A stretch of DNA of 7,485 bases from an uncultured Campylobacter sp. (GTDB taxonomy: Bacteria > Campylobacterota > Campylobacteria > Campylobacterales > Campylobacteraceae): contig NZ_CALIII010000243.1 in the NCBI RefSeq assembly GCF_938018145.1, positions 1 to 7,485 on the forward strand, in the 5' to 3' direction. A model generated the notes under the pieces. The model searched no databases. It had not been told where the DNA came from and was given only the letters and a program-made list of their open reading frames with translations. This document shows positions 1 through 5,863 of this stretch, in pieces (the first letter of the stretch is position 1; every line of letters starts with the position of its first letter). The position numbers and the translations under genes are program-made.

Positions 1-1246
1 AAGTCGAGATATCGTTTTTCACGTTTTGCGGATCTTCGATGATGGCGTCAAATTCTTTGAAATTTCCGATCTGAGAATTTTGCGCGTTTATACGCATCGG
101 CAGCAGGTATTTGGCTAGAAAGGCTGCGGCTATCAGCGATTTTAGCAGCATCGATTTACCGCCTGCGTTTACGCCCGTGATTAACAGCACCTTTTTGCTA
201 AAGTCGATGCTGATGCTTTTTGGATTTTTTAGCGCGGGGTGAGCGAAATTTGCTAGTTTTAAATTTGACCCGCCGCTTGGCAGCACGAACTCAAAATCCG
301 CGCTTTTAGCCGTAAAAACCCGCGCACAGTAGGCGTCAAATACGTCAAACGCGCTGTTTATAAATTTTAAAAACGGCAAGGCCTTGTGCATCGCGGAGCT
401 AAAAATTTTGCAGTGTTCATAGACGATTTCCTCTTTTTTATCCAGCAGCTCGCTTTGCTCTTTTTTTAGCTTTTGGATGTTTTCTGGTGCGACGTAGAAG
501 TATCCGCCCGAGCTTCTAGCCACGACCGTGCCCTTTAACACGTGGTTAAACCCGCCTCGCACGAGCAGCGCCTCGACCGAGCTGATGTAGTGCACCTGCG
601 TATCGACGAGGTAGGGCGCGATAGATTTTGAGTAGATGAGGCGGCGCAGATCGGCGTCTATTTGCGCTCTTTTGGCGCTAAACGCGTCTCTGATACCGCC
701 CAGGCGCTCGTCCACTTCGTCTTTTAGCTCACCGTTTTTGTCAAATGAGTTTGCGAGCTTTAACATCGGCTGCGGTATCTCGATTTTAGCGAGCCACTCG
801 CCTAGTTTGCCTTCAAATTTGAGCGTTTTTAGGTAGGTAAAGTAGCTAATAATCTTAGCAAACTCAAAAATCTCGCTCACGTGCAGCGTGGCTTGCTTGC
901 TAAGGCGAATGAGCGCGTCGTCTAGATTTTGAGCGGACGAGGGCGGATCAAACTGCTTTTGCGAGAGCTCTAAAATTTTCTCATAATGCAACCTGCTGTC
1001 GCCCGCCATAAAAAGCGGCTTTGGGCGCGCTAAAAAGGAGTTAAACCGCTCCATATAGCCTTGCAGGTCTAAAATTTTTATAAGCCGCTCAAAGCCTTCC
1101 GCGTTTGTAAATTCTTTTTGCTCTCGGTACGCCATGGCGTCTGAAATATCGCCGTTTCTTTGCTCGCGCGAGACGTTATTTTCCAGCCCACCAACCTCCC
1201 AAACGCCGCCTTGGGTCAAATTTTGATTATCTTTAAAATTTCGCAA
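1..1246 (-). CDS. mutS2: MutS2 family ATPase/endonuclease, N-terminal part (3' end off the left edge)
   Basis: Reading leftward from 1246 the frame stays open to the window edge (415 codons), so the gene is partial at its 3' end. Residues about 50-340 form the helical MutS core/clamp. A clear Walker A, ITGVNAGGKSMLLKS, follows, with G358 to S365 as the P-loop (numbering from the TTG). The stretch after it (LPMRINAQNSQIG...) matches the MutS family ATPase. There is no N-terminal mismatch-recognition domain, as expected for MutS2 rather than MutS1. Walker B and the usual C-terminal Smr nuclease domain would lie beyond the edge and are not seen. In Helicobacter, MutS2 suppresses recombination and acts on oxidative damage (family knowledge). 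Start: TTG at 1246-1244 directly abuts the upstream stop TAA and has AAAGG 7 nt upstream. The first ATG, at 1135-1133, has no visible Shine-Dalgarno; it would remove 37 residues that look unlike the core fold. The start is therefore uncertain, the family is not. Confidence 0.93.
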   Translation of the reverse strand, partial: MRNFKDNQNLTQGGVWEVGGLENNVSREQRNGDISDAMAYREQKEFTNAEGFERLIKILDLQGYMERFNSFLARPKPLFMAGDSRLHYEKILELSQKQFDPPSSAQNLDDALIRLSKQATLHVSEIFEFAKIISYFTYLKTLKFEGKLGEWLAKIEIPQPMLKLANSFDKNGELKDEVDERLGGIRDAFSAKRAQIDADLRRLIYSKSIAPYLVDTQVHYISSVEALLVRGGFNHVLKGTVVARSSGGYFYVAPENIQKLKKEQSELLDKKEEIVYEHCKIFSSAMHKALPFLKFINSAFDVFDAYCARVFTAKSADFEFVLPSGGSNLKLANFAHPALKNPKSISIDFSKKVLLITGVNAGGKSMLLKSLIAAAFLAKYLLPMRINAQNSQIGNFKEFDAIIEDPQNVKNDIST

Positions 1247-1594
1247 TTATTCGCCTTTAAATTCGCAACCATCAAGCGCGATCTTGACGCTGTTTAGCTC
1301 CTTTGCCGCGCGTTTTGCGACGAAGGATGACGTACCGAACTCATAGTTAAATTTAGTGTTATTTACGTCAAAATTTCCGCATTTTAGAGTTTTGCCTTGA
1401 TTAAAAAGCGCGACCAGCTCCAGCCTTTTGCCCTGCTCGCTTTCTAGTCTAGTCTCGTAAAAATACAGCGCCGCCGCGACAAAAATCACCGAAAAAGTGA
1501 TGATAAATTTCGCCTTTTTGCTTAGCTTCTCGTCGCTCACGCTAAATATCGCGATCGCGGCAAGCACGCCTAAAAGTACGATTATGACCCTCAT
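1247..1594 (-). CDS. small two-helix membrane protein, Cj1053c-like, function unknown
   Basis: A 115-residue protein with two predicted membrane helices (about residues 3-19 and 30-46) joined by a short Lys-rich loop (DEKLSKKAKF). By the positive-inside rule the loop is cytoplasmic, which puts the C-terminal domain of about 68 residues in the periplasm. That domain has exactly two cysteines, C72 and C110, which could form a disulfide (inference). Its ATG overlaps the murC stop by four bases (ATGA, 1594-1591), and GAGG lies 6 nt upstream of the ATG inside murC, so the two are translationally coupled. Its stop TAA abuts the TTG start of mutS2. From memory, C. jejuni has the same order of mutS2, a small membrane protein and murC (Cj1052c-Cj1054c), which supports this as a real conserved gene. 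No catalytic motif is visible and I assign no function. Confidence 0.85.
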   Translation of the reverse strand: MRVIIVLLGVLAAIAIFSVSDEKLSKKAKFIITFSVIFVAAALYFYETRLESEQGKRLELVALFNQGKTLKCGNFDVNNTKFNYEFGTSSFVAKRAAKELNSVKIALDGCEFKGE

Positions 1595-2934
1595 GCGTCG
1601 CCTCGCAGCTGATATGTGATGTCGCCCGCGCCAAAGCCGATCACTAGGCCGTCATCAAGCAGGTTTTTCACGCCAAACTCATCCGTAAAGACTATCCCCT
1701 CGCCCTCGCGAACGACTTTTTGCGTCATCACGGGATTGTAGCGCTTAAACTCCTCTTTTAAATTTATCTCTATCGGCGTCTCGCCCGCGGCATAAACAGG
1801 TAGGATAACAAGCTCGTCTATGCCGTCAAAGCACTCCTTAAAGGCCTCTAAATTTGCGCTTAGGCGCGTAAATCTGTGCGGCTGAAAGATCGCCGTGATT
1901 TTTGTGATGCCTAGTAGTTTGGCGTATTCAAAGACCGATTGCAAAGTAGCTTTGATCTCGGTCGGATGGTGCGCGTAGTCGTCGATTAGTACGAATTTGC
2001 GGCTAGCGGTTAGGATATCGAAACGCTTTTTGATGCCTTTAAAATTTAGCAAATTTTGCCTGATTTGCGCCAGAGAGGTTTCATTTAGCGCGGCTAAGAT
2101 CGCAAGAGACGCGTCCACGGCGATGTGCTCGCCCATACCCAGCACCTCAAATTTGCCTAAATTTTTTAGATTAAACGCGGTATAAGGCACGAAATCGCGC
2201 ACGATCATGCTAAGCTCGGTGATATCGGTGCTCGGATAAAGGCGCACGGCGTCAAGCTTTAACGTGCCTAAAAATTCGTCCTCGGCGTTTATCACGCGCA
2301 CCTTGGCTCGCTCCAAAAAGCCTCGATACGCCGCGTGAAATTTCTCCAAATCATAGCCGTAATGCTCCATATGCTCGGGCTCGGCGTTAGTCACGACGGC
2401 TAGATACGGGTTTGAGTTAAGAAAACTACTATCGCTCTCGTCAGCCTCGAAAATAACGTTGTCGCAGGGCTCGTATTTCATATTTGAGCCAAACTGCTTA
2501 GCGATCGCGCCGATGATGACCGAGCCCTCCACGAGGCTAGAGAGCATCGCCGAGGTCGTGCTTTTGCCGTGCGCGCCCGCTACCGAAAACACGCGCTTGC
2601 CCTCAAGCACCATCGGCAGAGCCTCTTTGCGCGATAGGCACTGCAGCCCTTTGCTTCGCGCTTCGACGAGTTCGACGTTATCGGGCTTTATCGCGGCCGA
2701 GTAGATGACGAAGTCCTGATCCTTGATCGCGGCCTTGCTGTGCGGCGTGATGACGTCGATGCCCTGGGCGGCTAGCTCGCGCGTGGTCGGGCTTTCTTTG
2801 ATGTCACTACCGCTGATGATGAAGCCCTTTTCGTGCAAAAACCGCGCGATCGCCGAGATGCCGATACCGCCGATACCGATGAAATGGACCTTTTTACGCT
2901 CGATTTTAAAATTTTTTTGACTTGAATTTTCCAT
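1591..2934 (-). CDS. murC: UDP-N-acetylmuramate--L-alanine ligase MurC
   Basis: Cytoplasmic ATP-dependent ligase that adds L-alanine to UDP-MurNAc, the first peptide-forming step of peptidoglycan synthesis. At 447 residues it is somewhat shorter than E. coli MurC (491). The N-terminal Rossmann domain starts with the UDP-binding loop HFIGIGGIGISAIA (17-30). The ATP P-loop is AGAHGKSTT (119-127, K124), where many MurC proteins have GTHGKTTT. EADESDSSFL (163-172) and TNAEPEHMEHY (182-192) form the central Mg/ATP site. The C-terminal domain carries DDYAHHPTE (318-326), QPHRFTR (351-357) and GAGDI (435-439). All diagnostic Mur ligase blocks are present, so the protein should be active. ATG at 2934 has AAGGGA with a 6-nt spacer. 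A 226-bp gap separates it from gpmI, and a GCTAAAAT box close upstream suggests its own promoter. It heads a tightly packed unit with the small membrane protein and mutS2. Confidence 0.97.
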   Translation of the reverse strand: MENSSQKNFKIERKKVHFIGIGGIGISAIARFLHEKGFIISGSDIKESPTTRELAAQGIDVITPHSKAAIKDQDFVIYSAAIKPDNVELVEARSKGLQCLSRKEALPMVLEGKRVFSVAGAHGKSTTSAMLSSLVEGSVIIGAIAKQFGSNMKYEPCDNVIFEADESDSSFLNSNPYLAVVTNAEPEHMEHYGYDLEKFHAAYRGFLERAKVRVINAEDEFLGTLKLDAVRLYPSTDITELSMIVRDFVPYTAFNLKNLGKFEVLGMGEHIAVDASLAILAALNETSLAQIRQNLLNFKGIKKRFDILTASRKFVLIDDYAHHPTEIKATLQSVFEYAKLLGITKITAIFQPHRFTRLSANLEAFKECFDGIDELVILPVYAAGETPIEINLKEEFKRYNPVMTQKVVREGEGIVFTDEFGVKNLLDDGLVIGFGAGDITYQLRGDA

Positions 2935-2961
2935 TGATTTTCCCTTAAATTTATTAGGGCG

Positions 2962-2969
2962 ATTTTAGC
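2962..2969 (-). promoter_or_regulatory. candidate -10 box for murC
   Basis: The minus strand reads GCTAAAAT, an exact match to the extended Campylobacter sigma-70 -10 pattern GnTAnAAT. It ends 27 nt before the murC ATG, which would give a 5' leader of about 20 nt carrying the AAGGGA ribosome site. No -35 is recognisable, which is normal for this genus. Promoter activity is inferred. Confidence 0.5.
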
Positions 2970-3012
2970 GAAAATGAAATTTTGGGATGCTGAAAAGATG
3001 AAATTTATGTAG

Positions 3013-3020
3013 ATTTTAGC
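3013..3020 (-). promoter_or_regulatory. second candidate -10 box upstream of murC
   Basis: A second exact GCTAAAAT on the minus strand, 51 bp upstream of the first and about 78 bp before the murC ATG. It could be an alternative, longer-leader promoter for murC or a chance match in AT-rich spacer DNA; the sequence does not decide. Confidence 0.25.
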
Positions 3021-3045
3021 GGTTTTACGGCGGCGCTTAGGGCGC

Positions 3046-3081
3046 GGCGGAGTTTGAATTTAGATTCAAATTTGACCCGCC
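3046..3081. repeat. stem-loop in gpmI-murC spacer
   Basis: Perfect 7-bp inverted repeat TTTGAAT (3053-3059) and ATTCAAA (3064-3070) around the 4-base loop TTAG. It is flanked by an outer GGCGG (3046-3050) and CCGCC (3077-3081) that can close the structure across an asymmetric internal loop. No T-run follows on either strand, so it is not a standard intrinsic terminator. Its right arm is shared with the long stem of 3068-3162, so the two cannot form together. Confidence 0.5.
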
Positions 3082-3162
3082 GAATAAAGCGCTAGTCCGC
3101 TTTAAATTTAAGCCTCGACAGGTCATTGATATAAAGTTAGGCTTCAAAGGCGGGTTAAATTT
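3068..3162. repeat. 14-bp long-range inverted repeat enclosing two hairpins
   Basis: AAATTTGACCCGCC (3068-3081) pairs with GGCGGGTTAAATTT (3149-3162). Thirteen of 14 positions are Watson-Crick; the remaining one is G.U if the plus strand is transcribed and an A.C mismatch in the minus-strand gpmI transcript. The 67-base interior holds a 7-bp hairpin (3085-3104) and a 6-bp pair, AAGCCT (3110-3115) with AGGCTT (3139-3144), giving a three-way-junction shape. The right arm overlaps the gpmI stop codon. Role unknown: mRNA 3' end structure, attenuator, small RNA or degenerate repeat element are all possible. Confidence 0.55.
3085..3104 (-). terminator. possible weak intrinsic terminator of gpmI
   Basis: Perfect 7-bp stem TAAAGCG/CGCTTTA with a 6-base loop, starting about 57 nt past the gpmI stop when read on the minus strand. 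The descending arm runs into TTTATT, only a short T-run, so termination would be partial and some read-through into murC is plausible. Confidence 0.35.
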
Positions 3163-4639
3163 AAAACAGCGCCTCGTCCATCTCGGCGGGTTTTTCGATG
3201 CCCATCAGCGCCAAAACGCTCGCGGCTATATTGTTTAGGCCGCCCGCTTTTACCGCCTTTACGCCCTCGCCCATCACGAAGCAAAATACGTCAAAAGTCG
3301 TGTGGTTGGTTAGCAAATTGCCCTGCGCGTCCTTCATCTGCTCGCAGTTGCCGTGGTCGCTCGTGATGATTAGCGCGTAGTTTTTCTCTTTTGCCTTTGC
3401 CACGATGCGTCCTAGCGCCGCATCCACGGCCTCGACCGCTTTCACCGCCGCGCTAAATTCGCCCGTATGCCCGACCATATCGCCGTTTGCGAAATTTACT
3501 ACGATCAGATCCTGTCCGTCATCCATCCCTTTTAGCACCGCCTCGCACACGGCCTGCGCGCTCATTTCAGGTTTTTCGTCGTAGGTTTTGACTTTAGGGC
3601 TTGGCACCAGCACCCTCGTTTCGTTTTGGGCGAGCTCCTCGACGCCGCCGTTAAAGAAAAACGTCACGTGCGCGTATTTCTCGGTCTCGGCGGTATGCAG
3701 CTGCGTTAGGCCCGCGTTTGCGACGATCTCGGCAAGGGTATTTTTTAGCTTTTCGTTTTCAAATAACACGGGAAAGGCGAAATTTGCGTCGTATTCGGTC
3801 ATCGTGAGTAGATTTTTTACGACGAAAGGGCGCGCAAATTCGCTAAAATTTTCATCGCCCAAAGCCGCCGCGATCTCGCGCACGCGGTCGTTTCTAAAAT
3901 TTATAAATATCACGCCGTCGTTTTCGCCGATACCCTCAAACCCGCCAAAGCTAGCCGGCACGATAAACTCGTCCGTCACGCCCGCCTCGTAGCTTTGCAT
4001 GACGTATTCTAGCGGCGAGATAGTTTGCCCGTTCCCCCCGCGCGTCATAGCGTCGTAGGCTGTTTTCACGCGCTCCCAGCGCTTGTCGCGGTCCATCGCG
4101 TAAAATCTACCGCTAACGCTAGCTAGCCTAAAGCCACCGCTTTGCGCCTTTTCTTGCAGCGATTTTATAAACGCCAGCCCGCTTTTCGGGCCTACGTCGC
4201 GCCCGTCGGTTATCGCGTGGGCAAACACCTCGCAGCCGTTTGCGACTGCAAGAGAACACATCGCGTCAAAGTGGCTCATGTGCGAGTGCACGCCGCCATC
4301 GCTATAAAGCCCGACGACGTGGACGCGTTTGCAAGTTTTAAATAAATTTAAAAGCTTTTCGCTTTTAGCTAACGAGCCGTTTTCAAAACCGAGCGAAATT
4401 TTTACCAAATTTTGATACAAAACCCGCCCGCTGCCGATACACATGTGTCCGACCTCGCTGTTCCCCATCTGTCCGTCAGGTAGACCCACTGCCAGGCCCG
4501 AGGTTTTTATGAGCGTATTTGGCACGTTTTTAAACAACCAGTCGTATGTGGGCTTTTTTGCCGCCGCAAATGCGTTAAATTCGCTACTTTCATTATATCC
4601 GATGCCGTCTGTGATCACCAAAATAGTTTTTTGCGCCAT
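3161..4639 (-). CDS. gpmI: 2,3-bisphosphoglycerate-independent phosphoglycerate mutase
   Basis: Interconverts 3-phosphoglycerate and 2-phosphoglycerate in glycolysis and gluconeogenesis, using two Mn ions and a phosphoserine intermediate. The 492 residues are close to the family length (about 510). Metal and catalytic motifs in order: TDGIG (D11), GNSEVGH with nucleophile S61, DGRD (145-148), NFRNDR (about 247-252), K321/H324 before the TFFFNGG block, NFANGDMVGHTG (D387, H391), SDHGNCEQM (D428, H429) and NHTTFDV (H446). All expected metal ligands are present. The start MAQKTILVITDGIG places the first metal Asp near the N-terminus as in the family, so ATG at 4639 is well supported, although AAGG lies about 13 nt upstream, which is long. 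It diverges from mraY across 79 bp. Its stop codon overlaps one arm of the long inverted repeat. The gene has no pathway link to the mur genes beyond proximity. Confidence 0.98.
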   Translation of the reverse strand: MAQKTILVITDGIGYNESSEFNAFAAAKKPTYDWLFKNVPNTLIKTSGLAVGLPDGQMGNSEVGHMCIGSGRVLYQNLVKISLGFENGSLAKSEKLLNLFKTCKRVHVVGLYSDGGVHSHMSHFDAMCSLAVANGCEVFAHAITDGRDVGPKSGLAFIKSLQEKAQSGGFRLASVSGRFYAMDRDKRWERVKTAYDAMTRGGNGQTISPLEYVMQSYEAGVTDEFIVPASFGGFEGIGENDGVIFINFRNDRVREIAAALGDENFSEFARPFVVKNLLTMTEYDANFAFPVLFENEKLKNTLAEIVANAGLTQLHTAETEKYAHVTFFFNGGVEELAQNETRVLVPSPKVKTYDEKPEMSAQAVCEAVLKGMDDGQDLIVVNFANGDMVGHTGEFSAAVKAVEAVDAALGRIVAKAKEKNYALIITSDHGNCEQMKDAQGNLLTNHTTFDVFCFVMGEGVKAVKAGGLNNIAASVLALMGIEKPAEMDEALF

Positions 4640-4679
4640 TTTTAAATTTTCGCCTTAAATTTAGATATTTTTTAACGGC

Positions 4680-4685
4680 ATTATA
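4680..4685 (-). promoter_or_regulatory. candidate -10 box for gpmI
   Basis: The minus strand reads a perfect TATAAT (in TTTAGTATAATGCC) 40 bp upstream of the gpmI ATG, giving a leader of roughly 35 nt. An A/T-rich tract lies upstream, as usual for Campylobacter promoters; no -35 is evident. It overlaps the TATACT reading of the mraY promoter region on the other strand. Confidence 0.5.
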
Positions 4686-4692
4686 CTAAAAT
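4682..4692 (+). promoter_or_regulatory. candidate -10 region for mraY
   Basis: TATACTAAAAT holds two overlapping -10 candidates, TATACT (4682-4687) and TAAAAT (4687-4692); the second, as ACTAAAAT, matches GnTAnAAT at seven of eight positions. The TAAAAT box ends 27 nt before the mraY ATG, the same distance as in murC. The leader carries AAGG at 4710-4713 with a 5-nt spacer to the ATG. Confidence 0.45.
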
Positions 4693-4718
4693 TAGTTTTT
4701 TTTTAAATAAAGGCTTTT

Positions 4719-5783
4719 ATGTTTTACTATATTTATGAATTCTCAAATTTTAATATCTTTCAGTACATCACCGTTCGCGCGGGATTTTCGTTTTTTATCG
4801 CATTTTGCTTGACCGTTTGGGCGCTGCCTAAATTTATCGCGTGGGCAAAGGCCAAAAACGCCGCCCAGCCCATCTACGAGCTAGCTCCGCAAACGCACCA
4901 AAAAAAGGCCAAAACGCCGACGATGGGCGGACTGGTCTTTATCGGAGCCGCACTTGCGGCGAGCGTGCTTTGCGCCAGGCTAGATAACGTCTTCGTCTTT
5001 ACTTCGCTTATCTGTCTTGCGGGCTTTACGGCGCTTGGGTTTAAAGACGACTATCGCAAAATCTCAGGCGGCAAAAACCACGACGGACTAAGCCCTAGAG
5101 CTAAGCTTGCGGTGCAAATTTTGATCGCGTTTGCGGTCTCGACGATGCTCTATTTGAACGGCGAGCTAGGCAGTAAATTTTACCTACCATTTTACAAATT
5201 TCCAGTGCTTGATCTTGGCGTTTTTGCGGTGGCCTTTTGGACGCTCGTCATCGTCGCCGCCTCAAATGCGGTAAATTTAACCGACGGCCTAGACGGGCTA
5301 GCTACGGTGCCTGCGGTATTTTCGCTACTAACGCTTGGAGTGTTTGCCTACATCTGCGGACACGCGGTGTTTAGCTCGTATTTGCTTTTACCAAAGATCG
5401 CGGGCGTGGGCGAGACGGTTGTCGTGGCCGCTGCGCTGATCGGCTCGCTGATGGGATTTTTGTGGTTTAACTGCCATCCGGCCGAGGTTTTCATGGGAGA
5501 TAGCGGAAGCCTAAGCGTAGGCGCATACATCGGGCTTATGGGCGTGATGACGAAAAACGAAATCCTGCTCATCATCATCGGCTTTGTATTCGTAATGGAG
5601 ACCTTGAGCGTGATTTTGCAGGTCGGAAGTTTTAAAATTTTTAAAAAGAGAATTTTTCTCATGGCGCCGATACATCATCATTTTGAGATAAAAGGCTGGG
5701 TGGAAAATAAGATCATCGTGAGATTTTGGCTCATCGCCGTTTTGGCAAATTTGATCGCCATGACCGCGCTAAAAATCAGGTAA
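4719..5783 (+). CDS. mraY: phospho-N-acetylmuramoyl-pentapeptide-transferase MraY
   Basis: Inner-membrane enzyme that transfers phospho-MurNAc-pentapeptide from UDP to undecaprenyl phosphate, making lipid I. The 354 residues match the family length (about 350-360), with about ten hydrophobic helices. Signature blocks: KTPTMGG (65-71) after helix 1; FKDDYRK (108-114) with catalytic D110/D111; [10 protein letters not shown] (121-130); [14 protein letters not shown] (182-195) with the Mg-binding Asp; [15 protein letters not shown] (250-264) with D261; and the PIHHHFE histidine triad (H319-H321) before the last helix. All catalytic residues are present. The start is supported by the family-like N-terminus [20 protein letters not shown] and a well-placed AAGG. 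It is followed on the same strand by murD after 80 bp. A perfect hairpin encloses its stop codon. Confidence 0.98.
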   Translation: MFYYIYEFSNFNIFQYITVRAGFSFFIAFCLTVWALPKFIAWAKAKNAAQPIYELAPQTHQKKAKTPTMGGLVFIGAALAASVLCARLDNVFVFTSLICLAGFTALGFKDDYRKISGGKNHDGLSPRAKLAVQILIAFAVSTMLYLNGELGSKFYLPFYKFPVLDLGVFAVAFWTLVIVAASNAVNLTDGLDGLATVPAVFSLLTLGVFAYICGHAVFSSYLLLPKIAGVGETVVVAAALIGSLMGFLWFNCHPAEVFMGDSGSLSVGAYIGLMGVMTKNEILLIIIGFVFVMETLSVILQVGSFKIFKKRIFLMAPIHHHFEIKGWVENKIIVRFWLIAVLANLIAMTALKIR

Positions 5784-5793
5784 ATTTAGCGCG
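5765..5793 (+). repeat. perfect 9-bp inverted repeat around the mraY stop codon
   Basis: CGCGCTAAA (5765-5773) and TTTAGCGCG (5785-5793) are exact reverse complements around an 11-base loop that contains the mraY TAA (5781-5783). No T-run follows on the plus strand, so it is not a standard terminator. It could protect the mraY 3' end, or slow polymerase or ribosomes before murD; role inferred only. Confidence 0.5.
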
Positions 5794-5825
5794 AGCAAAA
5801 CGGCGAAATAGCCGAGCTAGCCGCC

Positions 5826-5836
5826 GATAATATAAC
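5826..5836 (+). promoter_or_regulatory. possible internal -10 box for murD
   Basis: GATAATATAAC in the mraY-murD gap contains GATAATAT (one mismatch to GnTAnAAT) and TATAAC, ending about 27-30 nt before the murD ATG. An 80-bp gap inside an otherwise co-directional pair makes a secondary promoter plausible, but the match is weak. Confidence 0.25.
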
Positions 5837-5863
5837 GCAAATTTTACGGGCAAAGGGGAGAAA

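Noticed and set aside
119..127. CRISPR array, insertion sequence or phage genes anywhere in the window
   Set aside because: No regularly spaced repeats, transposase or integrase motifs, or terminal inverted repeats; the recurring short words are dispersed, not arrayed.
636..836. Plus-strand open frame of 66 codons inside mutS2
   Set aside because: Antisense to a strong MutS2 reading frame; Ser/Leu-rich translation typical of a shadow frame, no motif and no ribosome site.
1953..1980. Altered MurC P-loop (GAHGKSTT instead of GTHGKTTT) as evidence of a defective enzyme
   Set aside because: The Lys and a Ser/Thr at the nucleotide-binding position are kept and every other MurC block is intact, so it is more likely lineage variation.
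3110..3144. AAGCCT/AGGCTT as an independent terminator of gpmI
   Set aside because: Six base pairs with a 23-base loop and no clear T-run; kept only as part of the nested fold.
3588..3992. 134-codon plus-strand frame inside gpmI
   Set aside because: The longest shadow frame, but it lies wholly antisense to conserved gpmI motifs; the Ser/Phe-rich translation has no recognisable domain.
5348..5662. 104-codon minus-strand frame inside mraY
   Set aside because: Antisense to the catalytic part of mraY and without promoter, ribosome site or motif.
5801..5826. CGGCG/CGCCG inverted repeat in the mraY-murD gap as a terminator
   Set aside because: Only five base pairs with a 16-base loop and no T-run after it; the segment is GC-rich enough for chance.
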